A stretch of 64,000 nucleotides of DNA from 4572-13 sp964594065 (GTDB lineage Bacteria; Planctomycetota; Phycisphaerae; Sedimentisphaerales; Anaerohalosphaeraceae): NCBI GenBank assembly GCA_964594065.1, contig CAZQKX010000008.1:1-64000 (forward strand). The letters run 5' to 3'. The notes below the pieces were generated by a model that was given only the letters and a program-made list of their open reading frames with translations, was not told the DNA's origin and searched no databases. This document shows positions 33,264 to 41,074 of this stretch, piece by piece. A program made the translations under genes and the position numbers. Within the stretch, counting starts at the first letter, position 1. Each line of letters begins with the position of its first letter.

Positions 33264-35048
33264 TTATTCATATCCGACGAGCATTCGCAGTTCGGTGATA
33301 TGGTTTTGATAGACACTGCGTGGTGTTGTGTCGTGTTTTATGCACAAGCTTGCCGCATAGCCGGTAGCAATCCCCATCTGCCCGGTCGTATTCATCACAC
33401 GCGGTCCGCCCAGGCCTACATGCGAGCAACTGAAACAGCGGCCGGCCATCATCAGGTTGTCGATATTTTTTGAATAAAGACAGCGGAAGGGGATGTAATA
33501 TTTAGCTGTTTTTTTGAACAGCGCTTCGGAAAGAAAATCATACTGTGAACCTGCCAGATTTTGCTGATAGTGCACGTCGATTGCGCGTATCTCTTCAACA
33601 ACCGTATCCGGAAACGTGCGGCTTTCGGTCATATCATGCATGGTATAGATATAATCTCCCATCAGCCGGCGTGATTCCCGCTTACCCAGTACGTAACCTA
33701 CCCAGTCCAGTGCCATATTGACGTTTTCAGGATTCTTTTTAGCATTTGCAAATGATCCATAGATCGCTCGTAACATATGGTCCCGGATGGCTTCGCCATC
33801 TTCGATCTGGTGAAGTTCATTTGACGAATATTCCCAGAACCATTCGCCCTTCAGTGCAATGTTGTCTTTTGCGACCGGCCTGGCCCACGGCAGACGCGGA
33901 AAGTCAACCTTGCCTCCGGTATCGCGTGAGTACCATAACAGGGATGATCCCATCACCCGGTTGTCGGGCTTTTCCGGTGACCATAGATCACCGTGCTCGG
34001 CCCAGGCTTCTTTAAATTCGTTTCGGCTTTCCCTGCCGTAGCGGTATTCAGCGCCTGCCCAATAGCCGATCCAGCCGTCACCGGTGCAGTCAATAAAGAC
34101 CGGCGCACAAAAACGCCGCCGTTGACCGGTTTCAGTATGAGCGGCATCTACACTTTCGATATGATTGCCGTTTGTCTTTACGCTGTAGGCTCGCCAGCGT
34201 AGAAACAGGCTGATGGTATCTCTGTTCTCGAACGCCGTTTGCCGTTTGCGGTTATCGGCGATGGCATTGTCTGAACCGTTCGGCCAGTGCTGTGTATTGA
34301 TCGCGTCCAAAATTGTTTTTGATCTTCCTGTGATGCCAAGTGTGTGCACACGAATCTCCCGGCTGGCATTGCCGCCCAGCACCGGGCGGTCCTGAATCAA
34401 TGCGACAATCAATCCCTGTTCTTCTGCGGCCAGTGCCGCACCGCAACCCGCGATACCTCCACCGATGATTACAACGTCAAAGTTTTCTGTGATTTCCGGG
34501 GTTTGCGAGAGCCCAGCTAATTTATCGCGCCATTTGCGCATGGCTTTTAACTCATTAGGTGGAGTAAACGATTCATCTGTTGTGAAAAATAAAGCATCAC
34601 ATCGACCGTCAAAGCCCGTCAGGTCCTTCAGTTCGATACCGGCCTGTTTGTTGGTGATTTCGACGGCACCCCCGTTTTGCCACGCCCAGCCGGCTTCGGT
34701 TCCGAAAACAGTGTTGATCGTCTTTCCGTTAACGACAATCTGAAACCGTCCCGGTGCCCTCCACTTACCGGGAACCCAGTCCTTGGTGCGAACCCAAAGT
34801 GTGTATGTTCCGTTGGAGGGAAACATTACCGTGGTCTTTGCGTTTTCAACCGGTGTGCCCATTCCGTGTGCCAGCAGGTAAGGTGAGCCCATGATATCAT
34901 AGAATTGCTGATCGACTTTCCAGCCGCCTTTGTCCCGAAAGCTTTCAGCTTCCAGGAGAAGTTCCTGTGCCGCCTGAACATTTGTGATCATTGAAATAAG
35001 CAAGACATACCAGAAAAACATCATTCCAGGAGAGTTTTTGGAAGCCAT
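33264..35048 (-). CDS. Exported FAD-dependent oxidoreductase with N-terminal carbohydrate-binding-like domain
   Basis: The 594-residue protein has a signal peptide (cut near V-Q-A-A, 26), a beta-sandwich domain (about 28-160; L-L-L-E-A-E-S-F-R-D-K-G-G-W), and an FAD_oxidored domain beginning with D-V-V-I-I-G-G-G-I-A-G (191-201) and G-G-N-A-S-R-E-I-R. The C-terminus carries M-M-A-G-R-C-F-S-C-S-H-V-G-L-G. Such proteins are common in planctomycete polysaccharide-use loci and are often mislabelled xanthan lyase. Export of an FAD enzyme through Sec is odd because the flavin must be loaded outside the cytoplasm. Single gene; substrate unknown. Confidence 0.87.
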   Translation of the reverse strand: MASKNSPGMMFFWYVLLISMITNVQAAQELLLEAESFRDKGGWKVDQQFYDIMGSPYLLAHGMGTPVENAKTTVMFPSNGTYTLWVRTKDWVPGKWRAPGRFQIVVNGKTINTVFGTEAGWAWQNGGAVEITNKQAGIELKDLTGFDGRCDALFFTTDESFTPPNELKAMRKWRDKLAGLSQTPEITENFDVVIIGGGIAGCGAALAAEEQGLIVALIQDRPVLGGNASREIRVHTLGITGRSKTILDAINTQHWPNGSDNAIADNRKRQTAFENRDTISLFLRWRAYSVKTNGNHIESVDAAHTETGQRRRFCAPVFIDCTGDGWIGYWAGAEYRYGRESRNEFKEAWAEHGDLWSPEKPDNRVMGSSLLWYSRDTGGKVDFPRLPWARPVAKDNIALKGEWFWEYSSNELHQIEDGEAIRDHMLRAIYGSFANAKKNPENVNMALDWVGYVLGKRESRRLMGDYIYTMHDMTESRTFPDTVVEEIRAIDVHYQQNLAGSQYDFLSEALFKKTAKYYIPFRCLYSKNIDNLMMAGRCFSCSHVGLGGPRVMNTTGQMGIATGYAASLCIKHDTTPRSVYQNHITELRMLVGYE

Positions 35049-35107
35049 TGATTAAATACCCTTAAATTAATGTTAAATAGTGTAAATAATTTTAAACAGG
35101 TGCCCTT

Positions 35108-35623
35108 TTAATAATTCCACTTTTCGTAGCAAGCAATTTGGTTTATCTTCAGGCGGCCGGTCCGCATTGCTCTGCCTGCCGGGTAGCCGACCGTCATCAG
35201 TTCTACGATCTCGATATGGGTGGGGATATTCAGTACCCGGCGAACCTGCTGCGGTACAAACGATCCGATCCAGCAGGTGGCCAATCCCAGTGACGTCGCT
35301 GCCAGTGCGATATGCTCCAGCGCGATTGAGACATTGATCGACGAATACGGTTGGGCGCAGAGAGTCATCCGTTTGTTTGTACAACTGCATGCAGCGATCA
35401 CCATCGGTGCCTGTCCGACGAATGCTTGATTTGCGGCCGCAGCCTGCAGTGCTTTGCGCTTGTCGGCATCGGTTATAACCACAAACCGCCAATCCTGTAT
35501 ATTTCTCGCTGACGGCGCCAGCCGGGCTGCTTCAAGTATGGTTTGCACTTTTTCCGGCTCGACAGGCCGGGTTTCATACGCCCGGCAGGAATACCGTTGC
35601 TTAATTGCTTCCATCACATTCAT
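35108..35623 (-). CDS. Nitroreductase-family FMN protein
   Basis: The 171-residue protein has the nitroreductase start M-E-A-I-K-Q-R-Y-S-C-R-A-Y-E, the FMN-contact A-P-S-A-R-N-I-Q-D-W-R-F, a dimer-interface helix, and L-A-T-C-W-I-G-S-F near residue 120. It should be a cytoplasmic FMN dimer using NAD(P)H. Physiological substrate unknown. Convergent or independent of the tRNA-Val gene to its right. Confidence 0.88.
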   Translation of the reverse strand: MNVMEAIKQRYSCRAYETRPVEPEKVQTILEAARLAPSARNIQDWRFVVITDADKRKALQAAAANQAFVGQAPMVIAACSCTNKRMTLCAQPYSSINVSIALEHIALAATSLGLATCWIGSFVPQQVRRVLNIPTHIEIVELMTVGYPAGRAMRTGRLKINQIACYEKWNY

Positions 35624-35737
35624 TTTGAGTCTCCCTTATTCGTGTTGTATCAGGCTCGATAACGGTCTAAGAATAACATAAAATAGCCTTTTTGCAGTGT
35701 TTTTTCAATGATTTGACCGATTTCGGGGGCAAAAAGG

Positions 35738-35766
35738 TTGACAGACCCCCGTAAAATCCGTATAGT
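35738..35766 (+). promoter_or_regulatory. tRNA-Val promoter
   Basis: TTGACA (35738-35743) and TATAGT (35761-35766) are 17 bp apart and end 11 nt before the tRNA. Confidence 0.85.
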
Positions 35767-35777
35767 ACCGCTCTTTC

Positions 35778-35851
35778 GGGCGGTTAGCTCAGTTGGCTAG
35801 AGCACCTGCCTTACAAGCAGGGGGTCACAGGTTCAAGTCCTGTACCGCCCA
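35778..35851 (+). tRNA. tRNA-Val (anticodon UAC)
   Basis: The full cloverleaf is present: acceptor stem GGGCGGT with ACCGCCC, discriminator A, D-arm AGCTCAGTTGGCTAGAGC, anticodon stem CCTGC with GCAGG around CTTACAA (anticodon TAC) and T-arm with GTTCAAG. CCA is not encoded. It has its own promoter and a terminator directly after. The 3' part, from the anticodon loop on, is repeated 8.3 kb downstream. Confidence 0.97.
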
Positions 35852-35853
35852 TT
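35811..35853 (+). repeat. Left attachment-site repeat (inside tRNA-Val)
   Basis: Begins TTACAAGCAGGGGGTCACAG and ends at ATT just after the tRNA. It matches 44101-44143 at 42 of 43 positions; the mismatch is G versus A at position 14. Confidence 0.9.
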
Positions 35854-35858
35854 AACGT

Positions 35859-35894
35859 AAAGCCTCGTAAACAAGTAGTTTACGGGGCTTTTTC
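35859..35894 (+). terminator. Terminator after tRNA-Val
   Basis: AAAGCCTCGTAAAC pairs with GTTTACGGGGCTTT (one wobble) around AAGTA, followed by T residues. Its sequence differs from the terminator after the right-hand tRNA fragment, as expected if the two come from element and chromosome. Confidence 0.9.
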
Positions 35895-36629
35895 TATTTC
35901 TGCCCTATCATTCATTTATTACCAATACTTGATACCAAACTTGATACCGTATCAATTTTCCTTAAAAGTGAAAACCGCCTGCTGTTGCAGCAAGTCCTTT
36001 TCATTTTCAAATAGGTATCAAAAGCCAAGCTGAGAGCAGAAAAAAGATTTTAAAATCGTCCATACAGACAGGTGGGGAGCCATCAACATCTTATATTCTC
36101 ATATATAGTTATGACAGTAAGAAATCCAAGTAGATAGCCAACAAACTCATCCCATCGAGGCTTTTTGAATTTGACGCCTTTCATCTTATTCGGTCTTTTC
36201 AGTATCAATGAGGACTGACATTTTGCTGCAACAACAGCAACGAATTTGCGATTTTCAAGGAATGTCCGCAATCTTTTCAATATAGCGTCATTTCGAGCAA
36301 AAGACCAAACGAGCACCCCTATGGGATACTCTGTGGCTTCAAATCATTGCTTTTGCTTATATAGGAAGATTTTTTTGATCCTTTGGAACATCATATAAAT
36401 AGAAATATAAAAATGTTTGAGAGAATTTATTGGCTTGGTTTGCTCAAGACCATCGATGGGAATAAAATTATGGGTCATGACCCTAATTTTTAACTGCTAA
36501 CACCTTTTTATACGCGATTTGTCACATCCTGTCATTAAATACATTGGAAATTTAATTTTTTAGGGTGACGATTTATGTTTTTATGCAATTAATAGATAGT
36601 GATAATGAACACATATAGTAAGGTCAAAA
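35895..36629. other. AT-rich gene-poor left end of the island
   Basis: This 735-nt stretch holds no gene I can support. Near its left end the word TTGATACC occurs at 35929 and 35941, and GGTATCAA at 36011; TTGATAC-C-GTATCAA at 35941-35955 is a perfect palindrome. Such repeats beside an att site could be recombinase arm sites or a regulator site. A 77-codon GTG frame on the minus strand (36316-36083) has no ribosome site and no recognisable family. The segment 36320-36629 is strongly AT-rich and probably contains the promoter of the sigma gene. Confidence 0.6.
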
Positions 36630-37175
36630 ATGAGTGACAATATCCACAACTCGAATGACGATACTAAATTATTTATGAGCTTGATACTCTCAAGCCAAAA
36701 GGGTCTCTATGTCTATATTTTAAGCCGTGTCCTGTCTCCTTCTGACACTGATGATATCCTGCAAGATACTCTGACAATCATGTGGAGGAAATTCGGAGAT
36801 TATGAGTCCGGAACTAATTTTGTCGCATGGGGCAAACAAATTGCACGTTATAAGGTCATGGAATATTTGCGAAAGAATAAATCATCCAAATTGTGTTTTG
36901 ATTCAGAAGTCTTAAAAATCATCGAATCCCAAATAGATCACAAAGATGATTTATCTGATCGTAAACAAGCCATGAGGGATTGCCTTAAAAAGCTTGCGGA
37001 AAAACAGATGTCGATGCTGAAAATGCGTTACGTCCAGGACATGTCTTATAAACAAATTGCACTTCAATATGGGATTTCTAAACAGAGTCTTTATCGTGCG
37101 ATCAGCAGAATTCACCTGATATTAACAAAGTGTATTAAATATTCTCTTAGAGGCGGAGAATTTTATGGAAATTAA
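36630..37175 (+). CDS. ECF sigma factor (Planctomycete/Verrucomicrobia type)
   Basis: The 181-residue sigma-70-like protein has region 2 (L-S-P-S-D-T-D-D-I-L-Q-D-T-L-T-I-M-W-R-K-F) and region 4 (Q-M-S-M-L-K-M-R-Y-V-Q-D-M-S-Y-K-Q-I-A, then Y-G-I-S-K-Q-S-L-Y-R-A-I-S-R-I). This resembles the Rhodopirellula/Verrucomicrobium sigma family that pairs with FecR-LamG proteins. Its 3' end overlaps the next gene by 11 nt. Codons are AT-rich compared with the other sigma gene at 28722. Probably controls the island's secreted-protein genes. Confidence 0.9.
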   Translation: MSDNIHNSNDDTKLFMSLILSSQKGLYVYILSRVLSPSDTDDILQDTLTIMWRKFGDYESGTNFVAWGKQIARYKVMEYLRKNKSSKLCFDSEVLKIIESQIDHKDDLSDRKQAMRDCLKKLAEKQMSMLKMRYVQDMSYKQIALQYGISKQSLYRAISRIHLILTKCIKYSLRGGEFYGN

Positions 37176-38862
37176 TGATAAGCTGCAATTTGAAATAAGT
37201 AACTTGGTTATCAAAGCGTTTGATCAAGCAATTTCACAGGAAGAGTTTGATCACCTGCAGTATTTATTAAAGACCGATCCATCTGCTCCAGAATTCTATT
37301 ACGACTTAATATCAACATATAGCTGTTTGGATGAGATAAAGGAACTGGATCTTGTTGTGGGTGAAAACAACTTTGATAATATTTTAGCCGAGCTTGCAAA
37401 CCATGAAAAAGTTGCTCCTGTTATTCAGATATCCAAGGCAGATAAGGAATCGGAAAGGGAGCTTATTCAAAAAGTTATTTATCCATCGCGGGAAAAGCGG
37501 AAAATAAGCAAATTCAACATTGTGTCACTTGTCATGAGTGCTGCCGCGATTTTATTTTTAGCGTTGTTTATTCACTTTTCACCGGTTCCAAAACAAAGGC
37601 TTGTCGGTCGTTTGACACGAACAGCGGATGCTGAATGGATCAATGCGACGGGGGCCGTTAAAGAAGGCAGTGATCTGTATTCAGGTCCGTTGTACCTGAA
37701 AAAAGGATTAGCTGAGATCGTACTGGACAATGGGGCTGAAATGATTGTACAGGGACCATGTGATTTCATCCTGGAAAATGAGAGTCAGGTATTCTTGAAT
37801 GTTGGTTCCATTGTTGCCAACATCGAAAATATGCCTGATAAAAGATTTGTTGTCCGCACCAGTAATGCAACAATTGTTGACTACGGTACTGAGTTTGGTG
37901 TGACTGTTGACCAAGGCGGAAGTACCCGATCGCATGTGTTCAAGGGTAGTGTGGAAATTCGCAAAGGTAGTGATCCCCTCAAATATGAAAAGGCACTCCG
38001 GCTGAATTCGAATGAAGGAGGGCAAGTTAACCGGCAGGGAAGACTTTCGAGGGCAAAACTATCTCCTCATCGATTTGCTCGCAAAGACCATCTTGAAACG
38101 GCAGTTTTAGCCTCAGAAGGTTCCACTTATCATCGTTGGAAAGCATCACACTATAAGCTGCATCGGGATCCAAACCTGATGGCCCATTATACCTTTGAAA
38201 AGGCCAACCGATATCCGGACCAGCTGAAAAACCAAGCGCCCGAAACACAGGATCAACTGGATGGAATCCTGGAAGGCGAGGAATCCAAACCGCAATGGGC
38301 CCAAGGACGATGGGCTCAGAAGACAGCGTTGTTTTTTGATCGATCCCAAAACCAGCGCGTACGGATTCCTGCGGATTCGCGACTATGTACGACCGATCCG
38401 ATCACACTGGGCGCTTGGATCAAAATGGAACGAGCTCCCGAAGGTTTCGTGCCCGTTATGTATGGAGGAAACATCCTGACCAATGGAATAAACGGGAAGA
38501 AGTGTAACTACCATCTTTCCTATGGGCTGTACTATGAAGGCCACATGATGATCTATATGCGGCACAAAGGATACGATTTTCACACCATAGGGCCTATGAT
38601 TGACCTTCCCGCAAACCAATGGCATTTTCTGGCGGTTACACATGACAACGATATGGTGCGCTTTTATATAAACGGAAAATTGATGAAGACCGTTGAAAAA
38701 TCTATTACGGCTGATCCGGTTTCTGCGGATTTACTAATCGGCGGAATGGAACCAGATCAGCACATATACAGATTTCACGGTTTTATTGATGAAGTGCTGA
38801 TTTTGAATCGCGTCTTATCAGAGGCCCAAATGCAGGTCTTGTATGAAACCGGTAAACCGTAA
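37165..38862 (+). CDS. FecR and LamG domain membrane protein
   Basis: The 565-residue protein has a cytoplasmic N-terminus (1-112) with the helical start seen in planctomycete anti-sigma-like proteins, one membrane helix (about 115-135), a FecR domain (about 150-270; G-P-L-Y-L-K-K-G-L-A-E-I-V-L-D-N-G-A and V-D-Y-G-T-E-F-G-V), and a LamG/concanavalin-like domain (about 335-560; L-M-A-H-Y-T-F-E, G-A-W-I-K-M, N-Q-W-H-F-L-A-V-T-H-D). By analogy with FecR it senses an outside ligand, here probably a glycan through LamG, and controls the overlapping upstream sigma factor. Confidence 0.9.
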   Translation: MEINDKLQFEISNLVIKAFDQAISQEEFDHLQYLLKTDPSAPEFYYDLISTYSCLDEIKELDLVVGENNFDNILAELANHEKVAPVIQISKADKESERELIQKVIYPSREKRKISKFNIVSLVMSAAAILFLALFIHFSPVPKQRLVGRLTRTADAEWINATGAVKEGSDLYSGPLYLKKGLAEIVLDNGAEMIVQGPCDFILENESQVFLNVGSIVANIENMPDKRFVVRTSNATIVDYGTEFGVTVDQGGSTRSHVFKGSVEIRKGSDPLKYEKALRLNSNEGGQVNRQGRLSRAKLSPHRFARKDHLETAVLASEGSTYHRWKASHYKLHRDPNLMAHYTFEKANRYPDQLKNQAPETQDQLDGILEGEESKPQWAQGRWAQKTALFFDRSQNQRVRIPADSRLCTTDPITLGAWIKMERAPEGFVPVMYGGNILTNGINGKKCNYHLSYGLYYEGHMMIYMRHKGYDFHTIGPMIDLPANQWHFLAVTHDNDMVRFYINGKLMKTVEKSITADPVSADLLIGGMEPDQHIYRFHGFIDEVLILNRVLSEAQMQVLYETGKP

Positions 38863-39060
38863 GAAAAACGATTGTTATAGTCTGGCCTTAACAAGAAGGT
38901 AGTGCAAGATATGGCGGAAAAAGATACGAAAGTGGCGTTTAGGTATCCAAATGATTTCAATATAATAAAAAGTGTATAACATCAATAAGTAGGCAGTAAT
39001 AAAGATGGATTATGGAGACAAATAAGTTAATGTAAACTTTTTTTTTGGGAGGTACTTGAG

Positions 39061-40899
39061 ATGAAGAGAGGTATGTTAATTCAAAGTGTTGTATTATTTA
39101 TTGTCTGTGGAGTCGTTGGGGTTGCATCCGCGGGTTTTATTGACACCGATGGCTACTACATGTTTGATCTTGGCGAGATTAAGGGATTAGTTGACGGAGC
39201 AAGTGGTGCGGGTGTCACACTGAATCTCACTGATGATATCATTTCAACAACGAATTGGCCGTCTACAGGAAACCAGTATTGGACACAAATAGGCGCAGCT
39301 GATATGTCTTATCTGCCGGATAATTATGGGGATGCTGTTGGTGTAAAGATAAAGCTGTCCAATCAATCCGGTGACTACGATTTCTCGTTTCAAATTATTT
39401 TACAAACGACTTCCAATTCCTGGACATCGGATGGAGGGGTCTGGCTCCCAACGGATGGCACACCTGTTGTTGAATCTACGGATATTCCCGTCGTTGGAGA
39501 ACAAGTCTATTATATTTTTGTGATCATAACAAGTAACAGCACAGTCGGAGAAAGAGCCGCGAAGGTTGTCGATGCGCCTGAGGATACAACAATACCTCAT
39601 AATCCTTCCCCGGCTACTGGTATTAGTGAGCGGCTTGATGATTTAGAACCGGTTTTGTCCTGGAACACCGCTCTGGATCCTGAAACAGATCGTCCTTACC
39701 TGAATATCCGTAAGCATTATCTGCTTGGCTCTTTCAACAATGCAGGTGATAACGATCCGAATCTTTACTATATTGATGAAGTAAATGCACCAACCGTTAG
39801 TGGAACAGATCCAAATATTGTTGCAACAGCTCAGTATGCCGGACTTGCTCCATTGAAATATGATCGCATTTATTACTGGCAGATTATTGAAGGTCTTGAA
39901 GATCCTAATGATCCGGGTGTAGTTCGGCCTTATACCGATCCGAACAATATTGCCGGTCCGGTTTGGAGGTTCCTGACAAGACCTTCTTATGCTGCGCCGG
40001 AATTGGATTTTCCGAGTGTGATTACTACGTTGGATCTTGCCGATCCGGGTCCGATTAATATCTCAGCAGATGTTCAGACGTATGATGAAATTACATCTGC
40101 TACAGTGACTTTACTGTCAGATGATTTGAATTTCCCGGCGAGTGCAACTTATACTTTTCTTGATACAACTTCGGACCCGAAAAATCCGACCGCGACTTTA
40201 AGCACAGACACAGTGGGTACTTATTACGTTGAAATCGAGGCGACTGATAATCATCCAACAGAGCCAGCTACGATCACAGGAATTGCAGAAGTGGTTGTCA
40301 TTGCAGATGCCTGTGAGGCTGCAAAAGACAGCCGAAGCAGTGAGTGGGCGCAGAATCATTATGATCGCGACGGAGACTGTGATGTTGATTTGCCAGACTT
40401 TGCAGAATTTGCACTTGAGTGGCTGGCAGAGTCATTCATGAAGGCTCAGGAAAGTTTCACTACGGGTGATCTGGGTTATATTCCGCAGGCTGTTTATGAT
40501 GCCCGTATTGAGGCCGAATCAGTTGATCCAAATGCTGTGTCCGAAGCACCGTTGGGTGATCCCGGCATCCGAATTGTCGACGATAAGGCCCTGGGATGGA
40601 CTGATACCGATGCTTATGCAGAATATGACATCGATCTTGACGCGGCCGTCTATGATGTCTATGTAAGCTATGCAACCCCAAATGCGGGTAACGGATTACA
40701 ATTCGGTGATGGGACCACGGTTGATTTATATGGCAGTATTGAAACGCCATCAACTGGTTCTTGGTCTGGATATGTTGTTAATGGATATGTCGGAGCGTTA
40801 GATTGCACTTCTGTGACACCTGGTATTCAAACAGTTAGGATTACCTGGACTGGGAATGGACCGAATCTCGACTGGTTTACTCTCGTGGAACAGCCTTAG
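39061..40899 (+). CDS. Secreted multidomain protein with EF-hand tail and C-terminal carbohydrate-binding-like domain
   Basis: Start ATG 39061 follows GGGAGGT. The 612-residue product has a signal peptide (cut near A-S-A, 24), an N-terminal beta domain, a fibronectin-like segment (about 175-310; L-E-P-V-L-S-W-N-T-A), an immunoglobulin-like segment (about 315-420), a dockerin-like single EF loop D-R-D-G-D-C-D-V-D-L-P-D followed by F-A-L-E-W-L (about 434-456), and a CBM6-like domain (480-612; R-I-E-A-E-S at its start, L-D-W-F-T-L-V-E at its end). No catalytic domain is evident. Probably binds polysaccharide at the surface or outside the cell. Confidence 0.85.
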   Translation: MKRGMLIQSVVLFIVCGVVGVASAGFIDTDGYYMFDLGEIKGLVDGASGAGVTLNLTDDIISTTNWPSTGNQYWTQIGAADMSYLPDNYGDAVGVKIKLSNQSGDYDFSFQIILQTTSNSWTSDGGVWLPTDGTPVVESTDIPVVGEQVYYIFVIITSNSTVGERAAKVVDAPEDTTIPHNPSPATGISERLDDLEPVLSWNTALDPETDRPYLNIRKHYLLGSFNNAGDNDPNLYYIDEVNAPTVSGTDPNIVATAQYAGLAPLKYDRIYYWQIIEGLEDPNDPGVVRPYTDPNNIAGPVWRFLTRPSYAAPELDFPSVITTLDLADPGPINISADVQTYDEITSATVTLLSDDLNFPASATYTFLDTTSDPKNPTATLSTDTVGTYYVEIEATDNHPTEPATITGIAEVVVIADACEAAKDSRSSEWAQNHYDRDGDCDVDLPDFAEFALEWLAESFMKAQESFTTGDLGYIPQAVYDARIEAESVDPNAVSEAPLGDPGIRIVDDKALGWTDTDAYAEYDIDLDAAVYDVYVSYATPNAGNGLQFGDGTTVDLYGSIETPSTGSWSGYVVNGYVGALDCTSVTPGIQTVRITWTGNGPNLDWFTLVEQP

Positions 40900-40920
40900 T
40901 GTAGTTTTTCATCATTCTAA

Positions 40921-40950
40921 TCGCTGGGCTGGTTCAAGCCGGCTCAGCGA
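40921..40950 (+). terminator. Probable terminator after the 39061 gene
   Basis: TCGCTGGGCTGG and CCGGCTCAGCGA pair (two wobbles) around TTCAAG. The following bases are AT-rich but have no long T run. Confidence 0.65.
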
Positions 40951-41074
40951 TTATTTGGTGATTAGAGATTTTTAAGTAATATTTGAACTTGTACTCGGAA
41001 TTTGATGTTTTATGAGATAAAGGAAACTCTTCAAAATTTCTACAGTTAGGATAGAGCTTTCTGGAGCCGGGTGA

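Noticed and set aside
35895..36080. Relic of an integrase gene next to the left att site
   Set aside because: The minus-strand frame that ends near 35917 is open for only about 45 codons and shows no catalytic Arg or Tyr motif of tyrosine recombinases.
36083..36316. Possible 77-residue gene on the minus strand at the island's left end
   Set aside because: GTG start without a spaced ribosome site, no family resemblance and AT-rich composition; only described in the gap entry.
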